The position numbers and the translations under genes were made by a program. A stretch of 64,000 bases of DNA from Termitidicoccus mucosus (GTDB taxonomy: Bacteria; Verrucomicrobiota; Verrucomicrobiia; Opitutales; Opitutaceae), in NCBI RefSeq assembly GCF_038725785.1, contig NZ_CP109796.1, positions 6,696,501 to 6,760,500 on the forward strand, written 5' to 3'. Positions 9,401-16,821 of the stretch are shown piece by piece. The number at the start of each line of letters is the position of its first letter. The first letter of the stretch is position 1. The notes below the pieces were generated by a model that worked only from the letters and a program-made list of their open reading frames with translations, did not search any database and was not told where the DNA came from.

Positions 9401-11978
9401 CACCGGCAACATCGGCGGCATCAAGCTCCTCGACCTGAACACCAACGCCCTCGTGACCGCCACGCAGACCGCCGCCATCAGCCAGTCCGGCGCGCAGGTG
9501 GCCACCGGCACCTACGGCTACGGCCTCGCCACGGGCGACGCCGCCGGCAGCAACGGTCTCTACGTCAGCTACGGCCTCGTCGCGGTTGACATCCTCGCCA
9601 ACCAGACGCTCCTCCTCGCCAGCGACACCGCGGCGCCCGCGGGCGCCGCCGAGTTCCACGCCGTCATCAGCGGCAGCGGCCACCTCGCCCTCGCCGCCAC
9701 CTCGGCCATCACGCTCAACGCCGCCAACACCTACACCGGCACAACAACGATCACCAGCGGCACCGTCATAGCCGGCGCAAACAACGCCCTCGGCAGCACG
9801 AGCCATCTGGCCATCACAAACACTGCCGCGCTCGACCTGAACGGGAAAACCCAAACCATCGGAGCCTACACCGGCGCGACCGGCGCGGGCCTGCTGCTCA
9901 ACGGCGGCACGCTCACCGTGAGCGCGACCAACGGCGGCAGCGGCCGCTTCGATGACCGTGGCGCGCGCACCGGGCTCGGGGGCGGCGTCCTCGTGCTCAA
10001 CGGCGGCACCGCCTCCGGCGAGCTGACCGGCGCCGGACGGCTCGAACTGCAAAGCGGCACCTTCACCGTGACCGCCGCCAACACCGGCCTGGCCGCGGGC
10101 ACGACCATCGCCGCCGGCGCGACCGCGGACTTGAAACACACCGCCGCGCTGGGCAGCGGAAGCATCGCGGTGGACGGCGCGCTCAAGCTCGACCTCACGG
10201 CCGGCGGCACGTTTGCCAACGCGCTCAGCGGCACCGGCGCGTTGATCAAAACCAACACCGGCACCGCCGTCATCGCGCAGGCCAACGCCGGCTTTGCCGG
10301 CAATGCCCGGGTGGAACTCGGCCGCCTCGTCCTTGAAAATCTCTCTGCGCTCGGCGCCGGCGCCACCGCCGCGCCCGTGAGCGTGGACGCCGGCGCGACC
10401 CTCGAATACCGCAACGCGAACGGCGCGATGCGCAACGCCGTGTCGGGTTCGGGCACGCTGGCGGTCACGAACAGCGGCTCGCTGGCCATCGCGCACGACA
10501 ACACCATCGCGAATGTCGCGCTGGACAACGCGGTGGTTTACCTCAGCGCGACGAATGCGCTCGGCGGCAGCGCCGCCCGCGTGGACGCCGATGCCGGCTC
10601 GGCCCTCTGGCTGGCGGTTGACAACGCGCGGCTCGGCGCGATGACGCTCAACGGCGCGAAACTCGGCTTCACGCATAGTGGAAGCGGCGTCCCGCCGCTT
10701 TTCAAAACCGCGACCCTCGCCAGCCTCGCCGGCAGCAACGCGACGCTGGAGTTCAACGTTGACTTCACCGCGACCGGTCTCGCCGCCCCCGGCGGCGCCG
10801 CCGACCACCTGACCGTGACCGGCACCAGCGCCGGCACGCACACCGTCGCGGTCAACGCCCTCGGCACGGTCCCCGGCAGCGGCGAGACGGCGATCCCGCT
10901 CATCACCGACGCGCGCGGCGCGGCCGATTACCGGCTCGCCGGCGGCAAGGTCGACTTCGGCCTGACCGAGTTTGAGCTCGCCAGCGGCGCCGCGGCCTCG
11001 AGCACCCTGCCCCTTGCCGCCGACACCTGGTATCTGTTCGGCACCGGCCTGTCCGAGGCGGCCGACGCGATCATCGACACCGCCTCGCTGCTGGGCAAGG
11101 ACTGGCATTACTCGCTCGACGCGCTCTACCTGCGCATGGGTGACGTGCGCGCGGAGCTGTCCGGGGTGGAACACCCCATGGGCAACGTCTGGGTGCGCAG
11201 CCGCGGCTACCGGCTGAACGCCTCGAACGAGCTGTCCGGCCGCGGCTTTGATCAGTATGCCTACGGGGTGACCGCCGGCGGCGACAAAGCCTTCCGCACG
11301 GAGAGCGGCGTGAACCTGGTCGGCGGCTTTGTGGACGTGGGCCGGATCACGCGCGACTTCGACGGAAACAACGAGGGCGCGACGAGCAACGTCTCGGCTG
11401 GCCTCTACGGCACCGTCTTGAAGGACAACGGCTGGTATGCGGACCTCATTTTCAAGGCCGACCGCTACCGGCACAACTTCGACGCGGTCTCGACATCAGG
11501 CCGGGTGATCTCGGGCGACTACAGCAGCAACGCCTACGGCGTGTCGCTGGAACTGGGCCGCCGCCTGGAACGCGCGAACGGCTGGTGGGCGGAGCCCTCG
11601 GTGCAGGCCGCCGTGGCCTGGCTGGGCGGCGCGAGCTACCGCACCACCCCGGAGAACACGGCGATCAATGTGAAGGTGGACGGTTCCCGCGCCGCGCAGT
11701 ACCGCGGCCTGGTGCGCTTCGGCAAACAACTCCGCGACTCGCGCTGGGCGCCCTACGGCAAGCTCGGCGCGGTCAGGACCGACACCGACGGCGGCGTGAT
11801 CCACGCGCACGACCGCACCTTCGCCTCTGACTTCGACGGCTGGCGCCTCGAGGCCGGCCTCGGCGCGGCCTACCGCCTCAACGCGTCGAGCCAGTTGTAT
11901 CTGGACTACGAATACGGCAGGGCCTCGGCCTACGAGCGCCCTTGGTCCCTCAACCTCGGCTACAGGAGATTCTGGTGA
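6453..11978 (+). CDS. Autotransporter with beta-strand repeats (complete, 1841 aa)
   Basis: The protein starts with a charged stretch (MTTEHGKNGSINS) and a hydrophobic segment at about residues 25-45 that looks like an extended signal peptide ending near CMNGQ. WFSGTATAHGNFTL at about residue 55 has a second copy at nt 8650 (WFSGTPTSHGNFTL). The passenger holds many PATR-type repeats (YTGATLLNGGTLAL, YSGSTSVQAGELRI, YTGTTTITSGTVIAG). From about nt 11180 (GNVWVRSRGYRLN) a C-terminal beta-barrel of about 265 residues ends in LGYRRFW. Role: self-exported surface protein, probably adhesin-like; substrate unknown. The barrel is close to those of the flanking autotransporters, while the N-terminal 700 residues are distinct. 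The start lacks a clear ribosome-binding site, so a nearby start is possible. Confidence 0.93.
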   Translation: MTTEHGKNGSINSPNNSICGFTSTFISTFAITLALVSPALIPVCMNGQTPPSQLPWFSGTATAHGNFTLASGSTVDVDVALVDQNQLGAFASGWDGASLTVTSSNAGTLILSGTNTYTGATLLNGGTLALATPGDAGLALAGSPLISFAGTAALNIRGDATIGSRITVGGGAVSAVDIDAGKLATFTLPLAGGSRHTDVVTGGRLAVSGSALFADNKAQSVYGAALNAANGALVTFGDMARFTGNTVNKDGGALVLSGTVIFRNGAVFASNTAGLNSDGSLSGYVSGNTRNAGGGAIATPLNTPAQYLYIGSNAGAPTLFENNVAHGMGGAIYMVGGHLELDAARNDIIFRGNTYEKYGNSLTGVINGRNSIFMRETDLTLNADAGRTIYFYDQIMQDATGGTVKAITKTGDGRVYFTGANTTGIENLAMSMGLLGAAGARSRTLVNAGLFELADGMIYGSNQDGVDFTLATSATLRTSGAGNISLRGGGLFFQNGSLVDITGNTTLTLTSGTARFEGGSVFAGQGTLATNSVANSVIIGASAGDTVTGLVNAGGTLTVSARLSGTGALDKTGAGRLVLTGTGSRVGAMSVTAGLADHRQRGAFTTDGDYTVAAGGTLALSGSSSIVSGGAYAQDGALLVTAGANAPAITAQTSTLGAASTLTVTGFTGAASGTKASQILSATSHVLIHTTGGITGDFAVKNITGPGASPQDFLLTGGYIRSGTDYVLGSQQAWFSGTPTSHGNFTLGAGESFDIDVTLANTIAHAGWDGRSLTKKGDGLLILSAGNTYSGSTSVQAGELRITHTAALGAGGAGGAGGLVDIAANATLTGTFAGAYTFTNTLTGAGLLDVNLTTQGNIFALTGNNTAFTGTARLANSTFTLANNTFAAATLVSATGNHTTVATGTNTLAGLVLDGGRVDFDTNVPADVISPACIDAGTGTINLVTGTVGVRIPAGATTPAAPQTPLLQQDDGALTKLAGSATTTGNIGGIKLLDLNTNALVTATQTAAISQSGAQVATGTYGYGLATGDAAGSNGLYVSYGLVAVDILANQTLLLASDTAAPAGAAEFHAVISGSGHLALAATSAITLNAANTYTGTTTITSGTVIAGANNALGSTSHLAITNTAALDLNGKTQTIGAYTGATGAGLLLNGGTLTVSATNGGSGRFDDRGARTGLGGGVLVLNGGTASGELTGAGRLELQSGTFTVTAANTGLAAGTTIAAGATADLKHTAALGSGSIAVDGALKLDLTAGGTFANALSGTGALIKTNTGTAVIAQANAGFAGNARVELGRLVLENLSALGAGATAAPVSVDAGATLEYRNANGAMRNAVSGSGTLAVTNSGSLAIAHDNTIANVALDNAVVYLSATNALGGSAARVDADAGSALWLAVDNARLGAMTLNGAKLGFTHSGSGVPPLFKTATLASLAGSNATLEFNVDFTATGLAAPGGAADHLTVTGTSAGTHTVAVNALGTVPGSGETAIPLITDARGAADYRLAGGKVDFGLTEFELASGAAASSTLPLAADTWYLFGTGLSEAADAIIDTASLLGKDWHYSLDALYLRMGDVRAELSGVEHPMGNVWVRSRGYRLNASNELSGRGFDQYAYGVTAGGDKAFRTESGVNLVGGFVDVGRITRDFDGNNEGATSNVSAGLYGTVLKDNGWYADLIFKADRYRHNFDAVSTSGRVISGDYSSNAYGVSLELGRRLERANGWWAEPSVQAAVAWLGGASYRTTPENTAINVKVDGSRAAQYRGLVRFGKQLRDSRWAPYGKLGAVRTDTDGGVIHAHDRTFASDFDGWRLEAGLGAAYRLNASSQLYLDYEYGRASAYERPWSLNLGYRRFW
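8882..8905 (+). repeat. G-rich tandem repeat with G-quadruplex potential
   Basis: Inside the autotransporter gene the unit GGGAGGGGC is repeated, giving at least four closely spaced runs of three or four G. It encodes a Gly-Ala-Gly-Gly run in the passenger. This pattern meets the usual G-quadruplex consensus and is also a slippage-prone repeat. Function is not shown. Confidence 0.5.
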
Positions 11979-12121
11979 GAATGGAAAATTGCAAATTGCG
12001 AACGGAGGGCGCCGCCGCGCCGGCGGCTGGCGAGGGCGGCGGCTCCCTTTATTTGTGATTTGCAATGCCATGCTTCCCGCTTCGCCCGGAACGTCATTCG
12101 GAATTTATCGAAACTCATGTC

Positions 12122-12379
12122 ATGAAAAATAAAACAGAAACGCTCATCAGCTCGCTGCCCATGGTGCGGTATGCCTTTATCGTGCGCGGGCATCTGGCCG
12201 GCGGCAGCCGTGTCACGATCATGGGCCACGTCCACGCCAGAAAGGAAATGTATTACCAAGCGCAGGCGCGCGCGCTTGATTCCATCCTGAAGGACATCCC
12301 TGCCTTCGAGCTGGACAGGGAGTACGCCATCGGCCTGAGAATGTATGGAGGTAAACGCGGCCGGCCGGCGGGCCAATGA
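12122..12379 (+). CDS. Small conserved protein, copy 1 of 3 (autotransporter-linked)
   Basis: This 85-residue protein contains SLPMVRYAFIVRGHLAGGS, then MYYQAQARALDSILKDIP. The same core occurs at 34804-35250 and 50445-50768, so it is a real gene family: three copies keep the protein pattern while DNA has diverged. No signal peptide or membrane segment is seen, and the mixed alpha/beta pattern gives no recognised fold. It lies 143 bp downstream of an autotransporter on the same strand, as does copy 2 (9 bp downstream), suggesting co-expression. The N-terminus is shorter than in the other copies, which carry a Gly/Pro-rich leader before the core. Function unknown; a role in autotransporter expression, folding or modification is only inference. 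Confidence 0.75.
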   Translation: MKNKTETLISSLPMVRYAFIVRGHLAGGSRVTIMGHVHARKEMYYQAQARALDSILKDIPAFELDREYAIGLRMYGGKRGRPAGQ

Positions 12380-12380
12380 G

Positions 12381-12396
12381 TTTGCGCATGCGCAAA
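12381..12396. repeat. 16-bp perfect palindrome after the small gene
   Basis: TTTGCGCATGCGCAAA begins one base after the stop codon of the small protein gene. It is perfectly self-complementary and could be a protein-binding site; without a loop and a T-run it is a poor intrinsic terminator. Confidence 0.4.
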
Positions 12397-12519
12397 AAGG
12401 GGCAAAACAGCACAAGGTTTCAGCTGGATGGTGTCGTCACGAGGTTTTAAGCCGGAGGTGCAAGTGTGCAACTATGCACGTGTGGCGGAGAGAGCGTGTA
12501 TTGAAAGAATAACTATACT

Positions 12520-13420
12520 AAATTCCCTTTACATTGACACAGAGAGATGGGAAAAAGGAATATATGAAAGCTTATGGGATAGACCTGCGGGAACGGATAG
12601 TGGGATTTGTAAGGGGGGGAGGAGGCAAGGCCGAGGCGGCTGCGCTTTTCAAGGTGGGTCGCAAGACGGTTTACCGCTACCTTGAGGCGGAAGAAAAGGG
12701 CGCATTGGAGGCGAAAAAAAGCTGGGGGACTTGGCGCAAACTCGACCCGCAAAAGCTCGCCGATTACGTGGGCGGGAATGCGGACGCAACGCTCGCTGAA
12801 ATCAGTTCCGCGCTCAAGGTGGGGCGTCACGCCATCTGGAAGCGGCTGCGCCAACTGGGCATCACATTAAAAAAAAGCCATCGAGTATCGGGAACGCGAC
12901 GAGGCGCAACGGGAGGCCTTCGGCAAGGAACTCGAAAAGTTAGACGCAACAAAAGTGTATTACCTGGACGAGTGCGGGATTGAGCACGGTTTGTATCGCG
13001 AACAGGCCCGTGCGCCGCGCGGGCAAAAGATCCCTGCCCAAGTGAGCGGAAAGTTACGCAAACGCACCAATGTAATCGGAACCTGTCAGTCAGGGAAACT
13101 GGTGGCCTCGATGGTGTTTGAAGGAGCCTGCAACGCGGCAGTGGTGGAGGCGTATTTTGAGAAAGTGCTGCTGCCGGTGTTGCCCGAAGGGAGCGTGGTG
13201 GTGCTCGACAACGCGCGATTCCACCACGGCTCCGCTGCGGCGGAACTGTCCGCCGCGAAGGGGATAAGACTCAAATACCTCCCACCCTATTCGCCCGACC
13301 TTAATCCGATCGAACACTTCTGGGCTAAATTCAAAAGGCTTCTGCGTCCGCAGCTTCCCTCTTCCAACAACCCCTTCCTCACCATCATCAATTTGTGTCA
13401 ATGTTGTTAGAAAAGGCTAT
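12520..13420 (+). mobile_element. IS630-family insertion sequence
   Basis: The element holds an IS630-type transposase split over two frames. The 11-base sequence ACATTGACACA at 12531-12541 recurs inverted (TGTGTCAATGT) at 13394-13404, the best candidate for part of the terminal repeats. Further outward the arms match only loosely, so the exact ends are uncertain. IS630 elements normally duplicate a TA target; TA dinucleotides occur on both sides, but the boundary cannot be fixed by eye. Confidence 0.75.
12564..13410 (+). CDS. IS630-family transposase, split by an A8 run
   Basis: The first frame (12564-12983) gives an N-terminal helix-turn-helix region (MKAYGIDLRERIVGF, GRKTVYRYLEAEEKG) with a second HTH (LKVGRHAIWKRLRQLG). 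The second frame gives the DDE catalytic half: YYLDECGIEHG (first D), VVVLDNARFHH (second D) and YLPPYSPDLNPIEHFW (E within NPIE). The frames meet at a run of eight A at 12869-12876. Losing one A, or gaining two, in the transcript gives a continuous protein (LKKAIEYRERDEAQ) of about 280 residues, the normal family length. Frame change by slippage at A-runs is known in some IS families, but a simple inactivating indel is equally possible. Start chosen at MKAYG, the usual IS630 beginning. Confidence 0.85.
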
Positions 13421-13595
13421 ACACGAGTGGAGAAGAGCGGATGCCAAATGAAGGTGAGGGGGGAAGAGGGTCGTCAGAGGATGCAGGAAGAGGCGTGTGC
13501 AAAGGGCGGATGACAACGAGCAAGTCAGCCGGGAGCACGACCGGGCTTCCAGCCGTCGCGAACCGGCCTGATTCCAGAGGGAAGCCGGGGATTTC

Positions 13596-15088
13596 ATGAA
13601 TAGGTTGCCACGTGACGGCGGCAACCTACCGATGAAACAAAGAAAATCCGCATTCACCATCAAGCCGTTCAAGAATCGCAACGGCGTGATTTCATTCCGC
13701 GTAGCCGGCTGGTTGCTCGGCGAGCGCATCCGCAAGAACTTCAAAACCCGCGAGGACGCCATTGCAGAACGCGCCGCGCTGGAACTGCGTCTGCTCCAGT
13801 CGCAATCCAATCTGCGCGGCGCGAGCACGTTTTTGACCGAGGCGCAGTTGCGCGAGGCCGAGGCCGCGTTTCTCCGGCTGGAGAAGGCGCGGCGTCCGCT
13901 CACCTTCTACCTCGACTACGCGCTGGCCAATTACCGCGAGCCCCGAGGCCGCGCCTAGGGTCGTCGATGCCGTCGAAACCTACATGAAGGCGCGCAAGGA
14001 GGACGTGCAACAATCGTTGCTCAGCGAACGGCAGTTGCGCAATATCCGGTTGGAGCTGACGGAGTTCCAGCGGCATTTTCCGACGCAGACGCTCGCGGAG
14101 GCGGGCACGGAGGCGTTGCACGCTTACATCCGGCGCGACGGCGGGTCGCTGAAGACGCAGAACAACCGGCGCGGCGTGCTGTGCGCGTTTTTCAACCATG
14201 CCTGCCGGAAAGGCTGGCTGGTGAAAAACCCGCTGGAAGGCACCACCCGCCACCGCATCGACCACAGCCGGGGCGGGGCCGAGGCGCTGACGGCGGAGCG
14301 CGCCGCGCAACTCATGGCGCATGTCGAGACCGTCCACGGCGGGGCATTCGTGCCGTTTTTCGCGCTGTGCCTGTTCGCCGGCATTCGGCCCGACGGGGAA
14401 ATCTCCAAATTACCCGCCGCCGACGTGCGCTTGGAAAACAGCGCGATCACCATCGAGCCGTGGGTGTCCAAGGTGAACATGCGCCGGCTGGTGACCATCC
14501 AGCCGAATCTTGCCGCGTGGCTCAAAGCCTATCCGCTGGACGAATACCCCGTTATTCCGCCCAAGGACAAAATGAAAAGCATCGCAAAAAAACTCACGCG
14601 CGTTCGGAAAAAATTCGGCATCGGGCATGACGTGTTAATTCTACTTTGTTAACCGAAATGCCACACAGCCAGTGGACGGGGAGGTTGGCTCGGGGAGCGC
14701 ACGCGTCTCGCGTGCGGTGTTCGGCGTCCCGCCGAACACGGTTTGGCGGAAAGGCTTGGGCGGGACGCCCAAGCCGGCACGCGAGACGCGTGCGCTCCCC
14801 GAACCCGTCCCTCGCGTAACAGTTAACAAAGTAGAATTAAGGCACACGTTCATTTCGATGCATGTGGCGAAATTCCGCTTGATGGGCGACACGGCGTTGC
14901 AGGCGGGCAATTCGGAAAGCATCATCCGCCACCATTACCTGAACGTGACCACCTCGCAGGAGGCCGGAGCATTCTTCGCCATCCTGCCGAAGCGGGTTGC
15001 CACGCCGCAGACGGAGCCAGCGCCGCAGGCAGCGAGCGCGCCCGCGCCCATGCCTGCGTCCGACCGGCAAGACCGGCTCGCCGCATAA
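13596..15088 (+). pseudogene. Tyrosine recombinase (phage/ICE-type integrase), disrupted twice
   Basis: Frame 1 (13596-13958) is an arm-binding-like N-terminus (FRVAGWLLGERIRKNFKTRE). A C4 run at about 13939-13942 appears to carry one extra C: removing it joins REP directly to EAAPRVVDAVETYMKARK, and the frame continues from 13984. This part contains the core-binding domain and the first catalytic Arg (FAGIRPDGEISKL). At GHDVL the gene is interrupted by the 198-bp element at 14639-14836. Removing it plus one TTAA restores GHDVLRHTFISM (the His/Arg box), then SIIRHHYLN with the nucleophile Tyr, ending at 15088. So a complete integrase of about 430 residues has been inactivated by two events. 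Its likely job was integration of the local mobile region. Start may also be the ATG at 13632. Confidence 0.88.
14639..14836. mobile_element. MITE-like non-autonomous element with TTAA flanks
   Basis: The 198-bp insert has perfect 15-bp terminal inverted repeats (TTCTACTTTGTTAAC at the left, its complement at the right) flanked on both sides by TTAA (14635-14638 and 14837-14840). Inside is a 25-bp perfect inverted repeat (14691-14715 and 14777-14801) enclosing two smaller hairpins, a cloverleaf-like fold. It encodes no protein. Deleting the insert and one TTAA restores the integrase frame exactly, proving a discrete insertion event at TTAA. A related palindrome lies at 15863-16006. Confidence 0.88.
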
Positions 15089-15218
15089 ACCCGCAACCGG
15101 GCGGGGCGGAAGGGCGGATGCGGTTTCCCAGCCGCATCCGCCTTCCTCCCCCGCCGCCTTCGCCCGGCTCCTTTCGTTTCCGCGCCGCACTTGCGGAGAA
15201 CCAGGGCACGCCCACGGA

Positions 15219-15377
15219 ATGGAAGCCCCCCGCGCGCCATGTGATGCGCGCACGCTGCGCGAATGGACGCGCGCCCGCCGCATTCCGCATCACCGCGTCG
15301 GGCACTTTGTATATTACGACCTTGCCGAGGTCTCCGCGCATATCCGCACCCGGCTGCTCGTGCCCGCGCGCGGATAA
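15219..15377 (+). CDS. Excisionase-like small DNA-binding protein, copy 1 (N-terminus degraded)
   Basis: The 52 residues include RTLREWTRARRIPHHRVG and FVYYDLAEVSAHIRTR, the pattern of small winged-helix/MerR-like excisionases: a recognition helix, a Pro-containing turn and a YYD wing strand. It is nearly identical to residues 38-80 of the gene at 35393-35635. Upstream residues shared by the second copy (an LTDINGLRLGGIFPAG-type leader) are absent here, so this copy may be truncated. It follows the integrase, a normal integrase-excisionase arrangement. The homology continues past the stop codon for about 180 bp. Confidence 0.6.
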   Translation: MEAPRAPCDARTLREWTRARRIPHHRVGHFVYYDLAEVSAHIRTRLLVPARG

Positions 15378-15862
15378 AACCGCCCAGAATACGGCAGGAG
15401 ATTCCAACGCCACATGCGCCATGCGTGTGGCGCTTTTATATACATCGAAAATCCATGCGCGAAATCCGGGCAAACCCGCGGCGAAGCGCGCCGCTATTTT
15501 GATTTTATAAACACTGGCAGGATGCGGGGCGAGACAATCACATCCATGAATAATCAAAATAATAAACCATCTCCGTTGCGGAGGTGAAATTTACACAAAA
15601 TTTGCTTGACGCATCTGTTTCTTAAATTTATCCAAATAAAAAATTTAAAAAATCCGTAAATGTAAAAACTGAATTTTTACCAAAATATTTCCAAGGATAA
15701 ATGACTTGAGAGATCGGCAAGTTAATAATCTGAAATAGCAATTACGCTAATATCATAAAATGAGATGCCTCGATTACATTTTTTTTATGATTAGCAAGGC
15801 CCTGTTGGGTGTGGTTGCGATTGGTGGCGGAAACGGGCGGATGGAGGATTCGGTGAGGAGAA
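15378..15862. other. Degenerate copy of the downstream cassette and an AT-rich stretch
   Basis: After the excisionase-like gene, bases up to about 15560 match the region at 35636-35820. At 15546 an ATG starts MNNQNNKPSPLRR and stops at 15584, a stub of the gene that is longer at 35804. Then 15585-15790 is strikingly AT-rich for this genome, with poly-A and poly-T tracts, and holds no gene. This may be a foreign or regulatory stretch. Confidence 0.5.
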
Positions 15863-16006
15863 GGCTCGGGGAGCGCGCGCGTCTCGCAAGCTGGCGAGGG
15901 CGGGACACCCGAGCCCTTCAATCCAAGCGGCGGGACGGCGCTTCCACTTTTCCGAACCGCATCCGGCGGGACGCCGGATGCCGCCTGCGGGGCGCGGGCA
16001 CTCCCC
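15863..16006. repeat. GC-rich palindromic repeat related to the MITE core
   Basis: It begins GGCTCGGGGAGCGCGCGCGT and ends GGGCACTCCCCG, like the stem at 14691-14801, with several internal inverted repeats (for example CATCCGGCGGGACGCCGGATG). It is non-coding. The shared stem sequence with different interiors suggests a dispersed repeat family. Confidence 0.6.
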
Positions 16007-16305
16007 GCAGTTTTTTCCTGCTGCCATTCGCAATCGCACCCGGGCCTATGCCTGATGTCGTTGGCCAGCCATCCATGCGGGGAATAAGCCTGCATGCTGC
16101 GGATCCGTAGATTCATCGATTTCCATTTTCTTCAATGTAGTGTAAATTTCTTGTGAGCTTCATAAAAACAATCTCTCTCCGCGATGCGCCGCTCTTTGGC
16201 GCACGGGACTTTGGTCCCGGTTTTGACGGAGTTTTGGAGATGAGGGCCGATAAGATGATGGGGCATTTGCGGCGCCCGGATATGGCAGGGGCTCTTGGTA
16301 ATTGC

Positions 16306-16385
16306 GTGACTGATGTTACGCGGCATGTAGGGCCTGACACAAGGTCAGGCCCTACATGCCGCGCGCTGCGTAATATCAGTTACGT
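16306..16385. repeat. Long nested palindrome (hairpin of 19 bp plus outer arms)
   Basis: GCGGCATGTAGGGCCTGAC at 16320-16338 is followed by a 5-base loop and its exact complement at 16344-16362. Outside it, GTGACTGATGTTAC and GTAATATCAGTTAC form a second inverted pair with two mismatches. The fold would be very stable. It could be a transcription barrier ahead of the giant autotransporter or a small palindromic mobile repeat. Confidence 0.65.
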
Positions 16386-16639
16386 AACTTCTTGTATAAA
16401 GTTAGCCCCCGACGGGCGGGCGTGATTGCGCGTGTGTATGCGCGTGGCTGCGGTTTAATGCCGGTGCGCCGCCCGCGCCTCCCGCAGGTCCCAATTTCCA
16501 ACCTCCAACCTCTGTTTTTCCGGCTCCTGTCTATTTTCGATGGCAGCCCGGGGTTTTTTTGGCCGCAGAGCGCCAGCACGCAGTTCGGCGGGGGCGTTTG
16601 TCTCACGCGGAGAGCGTGGCGGCGCGGAGGTTTTTTTGT

Positions 16640-16716
16640 CTCACACAAAGGCGCGAAGGCACAAAGAAGGAGAGGGATATTTCCCATTCCTTTGTGCCTT
16701 CGCGCCTTTGTGTGAG
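16640..16716. repeat. 27-bp perfect inverted repeat in the leader of the giant autotransporter
   Basis: The arms at 16640-16666 and 16690-16716 are exact complements (left arm begins CTCACACAAAGGCGCGAAGG) around a 23-base loop. It lies 106 bases before the chosen start of the giant autotransporter, so the transcript leader would fold into a long hairpin. It may control expression, but the sequence also looks like a dispersed genomic repeat. Confidence 0.65.
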
Positions 16717-16821
16717 GATGTTTTCTCTTTCATGGCTCGCGCGCTCTGTGACCTGGTTTGGCCTCCTTGCCGTGAAAAACAGCCATTCAAAATGTCGACG
16801 AACCTCTTTTCCTCACACACC

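Noticed and set aside
7353-11474. 1373-codon open frame on the minus strand opposite the second autotransporter
   Set aside because: High-GC repetitive coding DNA gives long antisense frames; the product is Gly/Ala/Arg/Val-rich with no domain, and the sense strand encodes a well-formed autotransporter.
12869-12876. Classical -1 programmed ribosomal frameshift
   Set aside because: The needed change is +1 (or -2) relative to the first frame, so a standard -1 slippery heptamer does not explain it; transcript slippage or mutation fits better.
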